A stretch of DNA of 64,000 nt from Flagellimonas sp947499585 (GTDB lineage Bacteria; Bacteroidota; Bacteroidia; Flavobacteriales; Flavobacteriaceae). The notes under the pieces are model-generated. The model saw only the letters and a program-made list of their open reading frames with translations. It made no database searches and was not told the DNA's origin. The stretch is taken from the NCBI RefSeq assembly GCF_044596045.1, contig NZ_CP138995.1, forward strand, positions 1,612,001-1,676,000. Direction: 5' to 3'. Shown here in pieces: positions 38,101-45,851 of this stretch. Position numbers and translations under genes: made by a program. Positions within the stretch are counted from its first letter, which is position 1; each line of letters begins with the position of its first letter.

Positions 38101-41100
38101 AAAAATATCCTGTATAGCACCAAAACTATTGACAATGTTTTTGGCGATATCCTTTATGTTCTGTGTTTGCGCATCAGGCTGAAGCCCGTACACCCAACCA
38201 TTTAAATATTTTCTTCCAAAATACCAACCGGCTTTGGAAATTGGGTTAACTTGTTTTCCGCCACCAAAGGCGCCACCTTCAATATCAGAAGTCTGCATGG
38301 GTATGGCAGCATAGATGGGACCGGAGCTTCCAGGTTGGAAAATAGTTGGTTGAAGTCCAGGGTCAATCTCAAAATAACCCGTTACGTAATCATAATTTGG
38401 ACTGGTTTCCGATTGTGCCCCTTCTTTGTTCATGTTCAACAAAAACCTAAAGTATATAGGTTTGTCTATACCTACTTTAAGATATTTTCGAATAAAATCG
38501 TCGCTGCTGATAAGTGGTGCATTGGAATCTTCATCAGGCAGCTCAACATATAAATATCTGGCTTCATCATAGCCATTTGCTTTGTACAAAAATTGACGAG
38601 CAGCATTTTCCGGATCATTAGGACTGGTTTCGCCATCACCACCTACTCCAACAACTTTGAACATTTGCATGGTCTCCCTGTCCTGCACGTATTGGTAATC
38701 ATCACTCTCATAGGTTAACTCAATTCGACCTCCTGATGGTAAATCTATGGAGCTTAACGACCATGCTGAGGCATAACTGTCCTGTAAAGCCTTATCATTT
38801 TGTTGAACAAAAGGAAATTCAGGGGCTGTAATTTCATCTTGTGTATTGCAACCCCCACTGATGTTTGGTTTATAATTCCCCCAGATGTCATAGGATTTGA
38901 GGTTGTAATCTGGGTTGAAGTTATCGTAGTTGAACACATAGGGTGTAAATTTTCCCATTTGAGAACCTCTATATGTAAAATGTACTTTTTTAAGGGTAAG
39001 CTTTCCAGAATTGTCGATTTGGCTGTTTTCATCTATAAAAGGCAATTCGTTTTCATCCAATGTACCTCCTAAATTGTTGGGGAGGTTTTTGCACATGGAA
39101 TAATTGTATGTAAAATGAGCTGTTTTAATGGGTGTAATAGATAGGTCATTACTTGGGTCTGAGTCCAAAATATTTGCAGCAATTGCCTCTGGTTTGGAAT
39201 ACAATCGTATCCTATCTATTTTATAAGTATAGTCCTCTACACTGGCAGAATTGTTTTTTTCTTTAGCTCCCCTTGCATCTTTGCGCTGAGAAAGGTCAAA
39301 TAATGCAACATGGGTCTTTGTGATGATTCTGTCTAGATATTTGATTTCTTTTTCACCATAGATATAACTCCCCTTTTGGTCGTTTGGATGGGTGTTGAAG
39401 CCAGCATCATAAGATGCCCATCCATTTGCATATGGTACTCTCCACTTGTAGTCATCCGATTTTGTCTTGTATTCAAATAAGGTATAGGCACCTAAATCAT
39501 CATCGGTAGGCCCATCTCCTTCCAAATCCTCATAATCAGAAGAAAGGACCGATGATAGTAAATAGGTATGTGCGAAGGGATTGGTAGCGGTATTGCTATA
39601 AAAATGATCAATACCACTTTCGTTCTGAGAAGTGTCCTCACCTGTCTGATACTGCACCATTCCTGTTGCACAATTGTAGATGGAACTGTTGGTGTTAAAT
39701 GTTATTTCCTGCTTTTGTTTGTTGTAGGCAGTTTCACCAAAAACATAAGAAGAACCGTCGCTTTTCAAAACTCTTATTTCTGCTGTGTGGTGAGGGCTTT
39801 TTTTGGCTTCATCATTAATTAAATTACCATAATATCCTCCCTCTCCGTAAAGGGATTTAACCTCCTTGACACTTAACTTTTGAATAGATTGATTTCGAAC
39901 TTCGCGTTTTTGACGTTTATACTTGCCAGAAATTGGATTGATTGCGTCATCATTGCTTGTTGGATAGAAGGGAACACCCTCATTATCGTATCTTTTTACC
40001 CTAAACTTATTGTCAGCAAATTGGTTAAAGCCGGTTCCCCCAATTTCCAAAGCAATGGGGTCATAGTCTCCCAAGGCATTGAATAGCTCCTCATCTTGAT
40101 TAACTCTTGGTTCTCCAATGTATTTGAAGTAAACAGATTCATAATCTAAAGCATCAGATGCCTCGCGTACGTCCTCTCTTTTTTGTTTGAAATTTTTTAA
40201 TGCTCTGGTATCCCAGGAACCGGTCCAACTTCTAGATGGAGCTGCGGTAAAGTTTGCACCCATATGGAATGATGTTGTGGCCTCCACTTCAACACCAAAT
40301 TGAAAACTATCACTCTCATCTTCCACAAATTCATCATGCAATTCTCCAACTTGGCTCCGATATGGACGAAACATACCGGCAATGCCCTGCCCATTCACCG
40401 AATAGAGGTCATAGGTATAATTTGTTGTGGGCAAGGCCAAAGTGGTTTTACTTATTAATCCATCTTTCTCCCTATTGTAGTCGAGCACATCATCAGATGT
40501 GGCATGGCCTGTAAATTCATACCCGTACGCTTTTTCATATTTTATGGGGTCTTTAAGTTGTTGAACTGCCCCCATTGCCGACAATTCAACCTCTCCATCT
40601 AGACCCCAAACTGAAGTACCCACGGATACTGACACAGTAGCCGAAATATCTTTAAACGCCGTCCGTTTTCTAGGAGTTAGAGTAGTGTTTTGAAAAGATA
40701 CCGATCCAAAACTGCCTAGGCCAGAATTTACTAATCCTCCAACCGTATCATCACTTCCATTTGATTTGATTATTTTTTTTTCTCCAAGCTTAAAAGGTGA
40801 CCCTAGGCTAGAGGAAAGATTAAATGAGGAAAGCCCTCTGTTCGAATTATAGGAAACACCGGCATTTAATATGCCACTCATAAGGCCTGTCTTTTCAAGA
40901 AAGCCTGCTTTGGCACTAACGGTTGGGGATATGGTAACCCCGTCCATAGCTGAGGTCTGTACATCCATTCCTACGGTTATATTATCTGACAAATCAAATG
41001 AAAGACCATATGATGGAGAAAAAGATAACCCTGTGAAGTTGTTGTATCGAAGATTAACGCCAATAGAGGTATTAATATTGTCAGGAGTTTCAAACCCAAA

Positions 41101-41529
41101 GACCTGTGCATCAACCCCTGTGGTAACCCCAACAGTAACATTGTCCCGAATATTATTTTCATACACAATGGTGTCGCCTTTAAAATCATCTGGGATACCC
41201 CTTACCTGTCTATTGATCTGCCCCACATTCAAGTTCCAACCAAGACCTACCCATGAGGCTTCTTGATCCATGGTTACTCCAGAATCATAGGCCAAATTCA
41301 ATGGGTATCCACCAACATCCATTATGGGAATATTATAGTTGAAATTACCAGATTGTAAATTCACCATATCGGAAGTCCCAATAGGAGTAAAAGAGTTGAA
41401 CTCGGGTTGGGATGGCCCGCTGGTTAAAGCCCACAGATTAGATGGTTGCGCCATTTGTACAATAAGTTGAATGGCCAAATAGCTTGCGAGAATCTTTGAA
41501 AATTTACTGGTTCTGATTTTTTGTATCAT
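35197..41529 (-). CDS. Giant RHS-associated cage-like protein (2110 aa)
   Basis: Very large exported protein. After an N-terminal hydrophobic segment (about residues 15-30), residues about 45-110 carry an RHS/SpvB-type entry: NLQSGNFNYNIPIMDVGGYPLNLAYDSG and ASWVGLGWNLN, like the first beta-hairpins of RHS/TcB cages. A segment DLPSGGRIELTYESDDYQYVQDR occurs near residue 930. Most of the middle is long beta-strand sequence of unknown family. Near residues 1900-1945 are thrombospondin type 3-like calcium-binding repeats (DSDSDGLTDDIDNCPYTYNP, DYNGDGVGDQCD). The last 160 residues are another beta domain ending in a basic-acidic tail. It sits 48 nt before the LRR giant and probably acts in the same assembly as the RHS toxin. 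No catalytic motif was recognised. Confidence 0.7.
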   Translation of the reverse strand: MIQKIRTSKFSKILASYLAIQLIVQMAQPSNLWALTSGPSQPEFNSFTPIGTSDMVNLQSGNFNYNIPIMDVGGYPLNLAYDSGVTMDQEASWVGLGWNLNVGQINRQVRGIPDDFKGDTIVYENNIRDNVTVGVTTGVDAQVFGFETPDNINTSIGVNLRYNNFTGLSFSPSYGLSFDLSDNITVGMDVQTSAMDGVTISPTVSAKAGFLEKTGLMSGILNAGVSYNSNRGLSSFNLSSSLGSPFKLGEKKIIKSNGSDDTVGGLVNSGLGSFGSVSFQNTTLTPRKRTAFKDISATVSVSVGTSVWGLDGEVELSAMGAVQQLKDPIKYEKAYGYEFTGHATSDDVLDYNREKDGLISKTTLALPTTNYTYDLYSVNGQGIAGMFRPYRSQVGELHDEFVEDESDSFQFGVEVEATTSFHMGANFTAAPSRSWTGSWDTRALKNFKQKREDVREASDALDYESVYFKYIGEPRVNQDEELFNALGDYDPIALEIGGTGFNQFADNKFRVKRYDNEGVPFYPTSNDDAINPISGKYKRQKREVRNQSIQKLSVKEVKSLYGEGGYYGNLINDEAKKSPHHTAEIRVLKSDGSSYVFGETAYNKQKQEITFNTNSSIYNCATGMVQYQTGEDTSQNESGIDHFYSNTATNPFAHTYLLSSVLSSDYEDLEGDGPTDDDLGAYTLFEYKTKSDDYKWRVPYANGWASYDAGFNTHPNDQKGSYIYGEKEIKYLDRIITKTHVALFDLSQRKDARGAKEKNNSASVEDYTYKIDRIRLYSKPEAIAANILDSDPSNDLSITPIKTAHFTYNYSMCKNLPNNLGGTLDENELPFIDENSQIDNSGKLTLKKVHFTYRGSQMGKFTPYVFNYDNFNPDYNLKSYDIWGNYKPNISGGCNTQDEITAPEFPFVQQNDKALQDSYASAWSLSSIDLPSGGRIELTYESDDYQYVQDRETMQMFKVVGVGGDGETSPNDPENAARQFLYKANGYDEARYLYVELPDEDSNAPLISSDDFIRKYLKVGIDKPIYFRFLLNMNKEGAQSETSPNYDYVTGYFEIDPGLQPTIFQPGSSGPIYAAIPMQTSDIEGGAFGGGKQVNPISKAGWYFGRKYLNGWVYGLQPDAQTQNIKDIAKNIVNSFGAIQDIFTGPNKKLRKNTNLSAQRFVPNKSWIRLSTSKSYKLGGGSRIKKLVMKDQWHKMVGVDEDQIPPSERRYDKEYGQTYEYLLEDGSSSGVATYEPNMSKENPFVEPFYNIGERLVAPKEVSYVEKPFGEQFFPSSAVTYSRVTVKNLERDNISAHATGRVITEHYTSKDFPTKVDFTDIDSPNNFTSNQNQFLLNVVKGILGAPVEVKNEYALSQGFVVHTNDMNGKVRAQKVYAENAEDPISSVEYKYSTQSENQSVLDNRLPTVSKDGSIQIDKHIGVDYDVVTDFRESYSESKTTGVKANVVVLYIGIFPVIVPTAVPSRSKIENVAHSTITTKVIHTTAQLKEKIATDLGSRVSTINEAWDAETGQVILTRTINEFDDEYFNFNFPAYWAYEGMGQASKNFGIWGVLNKAGDLYNMQEDVQEYFYEGDELLITDENESSQRLWVAEVTASGIKLMDRDGKMIGKGLDLLNTLDFKIIRSGYRNQQLANMASVTLMKNPITNNSGDYLSTLDSGSFEQSAVGAAVDNLKIINASAVEYDDLWPCQCEGNLSLLPKSVESSTDLAGTPIENYGFNPFLHNIKSEWRAKYSYAYLTERINITEGTSNKVNTRKEGYFKEFTPYYNKLSNVWEKAIDPQDSSNKWTFASEVTQYSPYGAELENKDALNRYFSAQYGYNYTLPTAVASNSRYQDMGADNFEDYDFFNSLYGHFNYQEAVNLDGPDGAQITDIRAHTGRNSLLVREGDNAFLERQLLGEVITVGDSDSDGLTDDIDNCPYTYNPLQLDYNGDGVGDQCDIGDIPLITDARITHNDHTGFDYGTSELEYCQGTQSNLTIHGKPNDVVYYNVRMKTWYQARNRRQGWVVLVNKQPIIDIDSNEYTYDGTIVLDETGRALVDYDIGGRNKRRKGHSSHYLSAVLTLTNSEGVQIFGGEYDQITVDVKVDSHKCANLSTEGEFVDYKDYIPQNEK

Positions 41530-41540
41530 CCTGTTAAGCG

Positions 41541-42140
41541 TTATAACTTTAATGGTTTTTCAGTGAATTTGAATTTTAGGATACCATTGCTAAAAAGTTT
41601 GTCATGGTAAACCAATTGTATCTGGTCATTTTCGGGAATGCCTCCAAAATGCAGTAGTATTCTTTTGAACGGAGCTACCTTAAAGTTTCGCTCAAATGTT
41701 ACACCCGAGCAGTTTATGGTATCCCCTAGTTGTGTAATAGCCACAAAGTCCTTCTCAAGGGAAAATGACATATACTTGACTGCAGATTCATAATCCATTT
41801 GGGTGTATTGAGTTTTTAACAAGTCATCCTTTGCGGTGTGTTTGAATTCAACTTCGATGACCCGTTCATCTTTGTGGGACTGGTAGATAGAATCTATTAG
41901 GGATGGATTTCCATTGCCTGAATTTTTAATAATATAATATTGAATAGGGACCCATGTTGCGGTATATTCAATATTTGATAGGTTATGAGATGCACTCTTG
42001 GATTTCCAACCAGCCTGTTCTAGGTTAAAGAACTTGTAGCCTATTGGCAAAGAAGTATTTGCATCCTTAGTCCTATCGCAGGAAGCCGCCGAAATAATAA
42101 TAAAGAAGATAAATGGAATAAGGATAGTATCCTTCATCAA
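41541..42140 (-). CDS. Lipoprotein of unknown function in the RHS operon
   Basis: 199-aa lipoprotein: hydrophobic N-terminus and lipobox ISAASC. The mature part is mixed alpha/beta (FNLEQAGW, IEYTATWVPIQYY, VTFERNFKVAPFKRILLHFG) with one further Cys and no family that I recognise. It ends 11 nt before the 2110-aa cage-like gene on the same strand, and 54 nt after the fibre protein. A role in anchoring or assembling the large secreted complex at the outer membrane fits the context but cannot be shown. Confidence 0.6.
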   Translation of the reverse strand: MMKDTILIPFIFFIIISAASCDRTKDANTSLPIGYKFFNLEQAGWKSKSASHNLSNIEYTATWVPIQYYIIKNSGNGNPSLIDSIYQSHKDERVIEVEFKHTAKDDLLKTQYTQMDYESAVKYMSFSLEKDFVAITQLGDTINCSGVTFERNFKVAPFKRILLHFGGIPENDQIQLVYHDKLFSNGILKFKFTEKPLKL

Positions 42141-42194
42141 AAAATGACTTTAAATAGTTGTGTTCTTCGGTTTATTTGGTTCTAAGAATTACTT

Positions 42195-43244
42195 TTATCT
42201 AAGTTTCGACTCTAATTTTTCCAGTCGTTTTAGGTACAGCTGATTGACTTTTTCTTGTTGTTTTAACCTATGTTGTAAATCAATTGCATATAAAGTAAGC
42301 TCCTCTATTTTTTCAAGAAGTTTAAAATTCATTTCCTTGAGATTCAATCCATTGATTTCAATTTCTTCTGCTGAAGGAATGTTCGGCAAATGCCCATGGT
42401 CAGTTATATATTGTTCAACTTCTTCCAAAGGTTTTAATTCATAGTCCTTATCAAATACATAATCTGGAGCAATTGCACCCAGGACATCTACCTTTACTTC
42501 TTGCACATGTATCCGACCCTTAACAGTTAAACTATAGCCAGGGTCTTCATCAGTAGTGCCAATGGATAATCTATTATTGGCAAATAGCGCATCACCAATA
42601 AAATTACCTCCAACAGCCAAAGCCATATCCGCTGGAATGGTAGTAGTATTTATTCCAACCTGATTATTAGAAAAATCACCATATATTAAGGGAATGTCTG
42701 CATTGGTATTTTCAATGTAAAGCATGTTGTTTCCTTGTACGTTAAAACCTGCATTGTAGCCAATAAAAATATTTGCGTTGCCAGTATTTGTCCTTCCTGA
42801 AGAGGAGCCTACAAAGGTGTTCCGGGAGCCTACTATGCTTTCGTTTCCGGAAAAAGGACCTACAAAAACATTGTTGTTGCCTGTCTGAATGGTTCTACCT
42901 GAACCACTCCCTAGAAATACATTGCTTAAACCAGATGTGTTGTCACGTCCAGCGTTGTTTCCTACAAAAGTATTATTAATGCCATCTATGTTTCTCCTGC
43001 CAGCGCTAAATCCAAAAAAGGAGTTATTTCTGCCGGCATTATTGGAAGAACCTGAAAAAGCTCCGTAGAAACTATTTGTGCCTGAAGTTGTTAATTCACC
43101 AGATCTAAAACCATAATAGCTATTATTGACTCCTTGAGTCCCAGACCTTATTCCCGTATTGGTTGTATTTTCTTGTGAGGTACATAAAAAAAAAGAAAAA
43201 AAGCTAGCAAAAGCAACATATGCTGAGATTAATGTTTTATTCAT
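42195..43244 (-). CDS. Secreted YadA-head-like fibre protein with tail-fibre coiled-coil end
   Basis: 349-aa exported protein with a signal peptide ending near TSQE. Residues about 38-185 hold eight repeats of the N-x-F-x-G-x-x-[SA]-G type, spaced about 20 residues (NSYYGFRSG to NIFIGYNAG). This is the pattern of left-handed parallel beta-roll heads of YadA-like trimers and phage-fibre-like shafts. A beta stretch then leads into the same C-terminal module as in the four paralogues at 9.5-15 kb (SLTVKGRIHVQEVKV, HLPNIP, NFKLLEKIEELTLY) and a Lys/Glu coiled coil. It probably forms a trimeric fibre. It lies between the OmpH-like and lipoprotein genes of the minus-strand block. Confidence 0.75.
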   Translation of the reverse strand: MNKTLISAYVAFASFFSFFLCTSQENTTNTGIRSGTQGVNNSYYGFRSGELTTSGTNSFYGAFSGSSNNAGRNNSFFGFSAGRRNIDGINNTFVGNNAGRDNTSGLSNVFLGSGSGRTIQTGNNNVFVGPFSGNESIVGSRNTFVGSSSGRTNTGNANIFIGYNAGFNVQGNNMLYIENTNADIPLIYGDFSNNQVGINTTTIPADMALAVGGNFIGDALFANNRLSIGTTDEDPGYSLTVKGRIHVQEVKVDVLGAIAPDYVFDKDYELKPLEEVEQYITDHGHLPNIPSAEEIEINGLNLKEMNFKLLEKIEELTLYAIDLQHRLKQQEKVNQLYLKRLEKLESKLR

Positions 43245-43303
43245 GGTTGGCCTATGGAATTTATGTGTTTCTAGAATTTTGGTTTTACTTCTTTTATACT
43301 ATT

Positions 43304-43812
43304 TCAACTTCCCTCATATCTGTTGTTAGAATAGTTCAATATTTCATTTGTAATGTCAATCACATCTTTGGCATACATCACGTTGCCACTCCCTTGGGTA
43401 CCCATTATAATATCATAACCATTAACCTCCCCATATTCTTTTATATATACATTAAGTCTCTTCCAGACTTTATTGCTAATATCATTTGATAAAAGCTTGG
43501 TCATCTCTTTCAATCTTTTATCTTCTTTTCTAAGCTGATTTTCAAGTTTATCCAATAGTTCAGGTTTTTTGTTCTGCTGGTACATATTGAATAGACCGTA
43601 CAGACTGTCTAGCTTTTTTTTTGCTTTTTTATCTCAATGACGTTTAGGTCATTCAGATCTTTACTCATATTAAAATCGTTGAATAGCTTAATATTATTTA
43701 TATAGACAACTTTCGATTGATTTTCACTATAAGATGTAAGCAAGAAAACTGCTAGTATTAGGAGTAAGGAAAAATTAATGTATGTGAATATGCTAAGATT
43801 TTTTTGCTTCAT
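43304..43812 (-). pseudogene. OmpH/Skp-like periplasmic chaperone split by a frameshift at a 9-A run
   Basis: Two frames join into one typical OmpH protein. The 5' part (43609-43812) has a signal-anchor, then KVVYINNIKLFNDFNMSKDL, the OmpH start. It ends at a TAG just after an A9 run (complement of 43614-43622). Adding one A continues in the second frame as KKQKKKLDSLYGLFNMYQQN, and then reaches the typical end YIKEYGEVNGYDIIMGTQGS and DITNEILNYSNNRYEG (43304-43585). The joined protein is about 169 aa, normal for Skp, with the coiled-coil arms in the middle. The run could be a real mutation, a phase-variable tract, a slippage site that still makes full-length protein, or a sequencing error. 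It is the only chaperone-like gene in the secretion block. Confidence 0.8.
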
Positions 43813-43898
43813 TTTTTGTATCGAGGAATTTGATAATGATGTTAAATATATTAAAAAAAACCTTACAAATTATGTAGTAAAAATATTGTTAATAAATT

Positions 43899-44384
43899 TT
43901 ATTTTTTTTTAAAACTACGTGACTCTTTACCATTAGTTACTTGTATCAGATTATTGTTGATTTTTGTAATCATTAATCCTTTGACAATGGTGTTTTGATG
44001 GACTCTATGTAGCTTTCCATCAATCCGTACAAGCCCTAAAGGACTATTACTTGTTTTGGATTTTACAAAGCCTAGATATTCTACCAGGGGCCACGGCACA
44101 GGTACAGATGCTTTTTTTCTTTTAGAGCTTTGAATTTTAGGTTTAATTACAGAAGATTGTTTTTTTGTTTTAGATAATTTACCAAGGAAAGGATCTCTTG
44201 TAGCGAAAATCAAAATTATTGTATCCTTTTTTTTTATGGGTAATACTTTTTTTTCAACTAAATTCTTTGCTGTAATAGATGGTTCCGATTTTTTAAAGTA
44301 TGGAGCTATGAACTTATAAAGGATAACCCCCCAAATAAGGACAACTATAAAAAAAAGTACTGTATTTAGTTTTTTCTTTTCCAC
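43899..44384 (-). CDS. GspC/PilP-like inner membrane protein of the type II-like machine
   Basis: 161-aa protein with one N-terminal TM helix (about residues 7-27), a Lys-rich linker, the motif RDPFLGKL, and a C-terminal beta domain (YLGFVKSK, LGLVRIDGKLHRV, GLMITKINNNLIQVTNGKESRSF). The homology-region domain is the type found in GspC and PilP, which link the inner-membrane platform to the secretin. It overlaps the preceding Fn3-like lipoprotein gene by 1 nt and is the last machine gene in the operon. The family is assigned from size, topology, RDPF motif and gene order; sequence similarity alone is weak. Confidence 0.65.
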   Translation of the reverse strand: MEKKKLNTVLFFIVVLIWGVILYKFIAPYFKKSEPSITAKNLVEKKVLPIKKKDTIILIFATRDPFLGKLSKTKKQSSVIKPKIQSSKRKKASVPVPWPLVEYLGFVKSKTSNSPLGLVRIDGKLHRVHQNTIVKGLMITKINNNLIQVTNGKESRSFKKK

Positions 44385-45340
44385 TAGTTTATAGTAAATG
44401 ACCTTGGGGCACTCTCATCTCCTTTGTTTCCTGCTTCATCTTCCCCATAAACCCTCCAATAAAAAGTGCCTGCAGAAGTAAATGTTGTTGAAAATTGTTC
44501 GCTTGTTCCTGTATTGGAAAGTATTATAGTATTAAAACTTTGATCGGATGCAATTTCTATGGTTCCACTAATGACAGATTGTATGGCCCCACTATCCTCA
44601 AAATCCCAACTAAAGGAAACTTCATCATCTACGTCAAAATTCTGTTCATCATCGGGCTCCTCTATAGATGGTATTGGAGGTGCTAATCGGTCTATGAAAA
44701 AAGATCTTCTGAAAAATGAAGTACTACTGTTATCGTTTTGAGCTTTTACTTCCCAAATGTATTCAGCATCATTGGCAATTACGGCATTGTTAAGGTTTAT
44801 AGAATTATCCACCACGGCTATATCTTCAAAAATTTGTGTTTCATTTGTCCCCTCTCTCTCCAAAATTCTAAAATGATACGAGTCTGCAGTACTGATTCCT
44901 TGCCAGCTAAAAGAAAATTGTTCGCTGTTTAGGTATACATTGTTTGCAGGGGACGTTAGGGTCACCAATTGATTTGTAAGATCTTCAGAAGAATTAATCG
45001 TGAAAACGGATACAAAAGTATATGGGGTGACGTAGGCAAAATTCTCTCCTCTCACCCTCCATTGGTAGGTGCCTGGATCTATTTGGTACTCAAATATGTC
45101 AGTTTCCACTAAAGAATCTAAAACAATTTTTTGTTGATTCCCTATAATTTGGAGGTGGTAATTATCAGCTCCTTCCAATATACTCCATCGAAATTGTACG
45201 GCATTCCCGGTTAAGTTTGCCTCATTTTTTGGTGCTATAGAGACAATAGTGTCATCACTAATATCTTCCTCAAAAACGTCATCACAACTAATAAAAATTA
45301 AGGAACAACTCAAAAACATTCTGCTAATCAATCTTTTCAT
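44384..45340 (-). CDS. Fn3-like lipoprotein within the type II-like operon
   Basis: 318-aa lipoprotein; lipobox IFISC near residue 19, then an acidic stretch DDVFEEDISDD. Three repeated beta-sandwich domains of about 95 residues follow, each with a VQFRWSILEGADNYHLQI- or FSFSWQGISTADSYHFRI-type strand and a GTYQWRV or GTFYWRV strand near the end, as in Fn3-like domains. It overlaps the PilO-like gene by 17 nt and the PilP-like gene by 1 nt, so it belongs to the machine. It may act as a pilotin or outer-membrane docking lipoprotein for the secretin, or as a surface part; this is inference from position. Confidence 0.7.
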   Translation of the reverse strand: MKRLISRMFLSCSLIFISCDDVFEEDISDDTIVSIAPKNEANLTGNAVQFRWSILEGADNYHLQIIGNQQKIVLDSLVETDIFEYQIDPGTYQWRVRGENFAYVTPYTFVSVFTINSSEDLTNQLVTLTSPANNVYLNSEQFSFSWQGISTADSYHFRILEREGTNETQIFEDIAVVDNSINLNNAVIANDAEYIWEVKAQNDNSSTSFFRRSFFIDRLAPPIPSIEEPDDEQNFDVDDEVSFSWDFEDSGAIQSVISGTIEIASDQSFNTIILSNTGTSEQFSTTFTSAGTFYWRVYGEDEAGNKGDESAPRSFTIN

Positions 45341-45851
45341 AGTTTTGGAATATTATTTGTTCAAATAACTTTTTTTTGCGGGTTCTTAGTTCTTTTTCTA
45401 CATAAAACCTCACACTTACCACCCTCGAAAATTCAAATTCCTTTTCATATTTATATGTGGTTGCTAGTAATTCGTTGAAGGTGCCAGATATTAGAAGTCT
45501 ATTCGTATAAATATTGAAATATTCATTATTTGCTTTGTGGACTTCCTCTAGCTTTACTAAATCGGAATCATTTTTGATTTTTGTGAACGTATTTATGATT
45601 TCTTGTTGGACCAAATCTGCATTTGTCGCCTTCTTTCCAATAATGTTATCCAAATAATCTACCTTCTCTTTTAAAATAGCAATTCTTTCCTGGGAGTTGC
45701 TTACATCTTTTAACTTTTCCCTAGAGGATTTCAAGGATTTGTATGCATCAAGGGTTATGCTATAAGATCTCTTATAAGCTGTAATCCCAATAGCTATCAG
45801 CAGGGTAATAAGAACCAAAAATTTCTTCCTATATGATATATTTTCAAACAT
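45324..45851 (-). CDS. GspM/PilO-like protein
   Basis: 175-aa bitopic protein: a short cytoplasmic start, a TM helix (about residues 10-26), a long coiled-coil-like stretch (LDAYKSLKSSREKLKDVSNSQERIAILKEKV in total) and a ferredoxin-like periplasmic end (RLLISGTFNELLATTYKYEKE, VSVRFYVEKE). This is the layout of PilO/GspM, which pair with PilN/GspL in the inner-membrane platform. It overlaps the PilM/N-like gene by 8 nt. Sequence similarity to named families is weak; topology and gene order carry the call. Confidence 0.7.
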   Translation of the reverse strand: MFENISYRKKFLVLITLLIAIGITAYKRSYSITLDAYKSLKSSREKLKDVSNSQERIAILKEKVDYLDNIIGKKATNADLVQQEIINTFTKIKNDSDLVKLEEVHKANNEYFNIYTNRLLISGTFNELLATTYKYEKEFEFSRVVSVRFYVEKELRTRKKKLFEQIIFQNYEKID

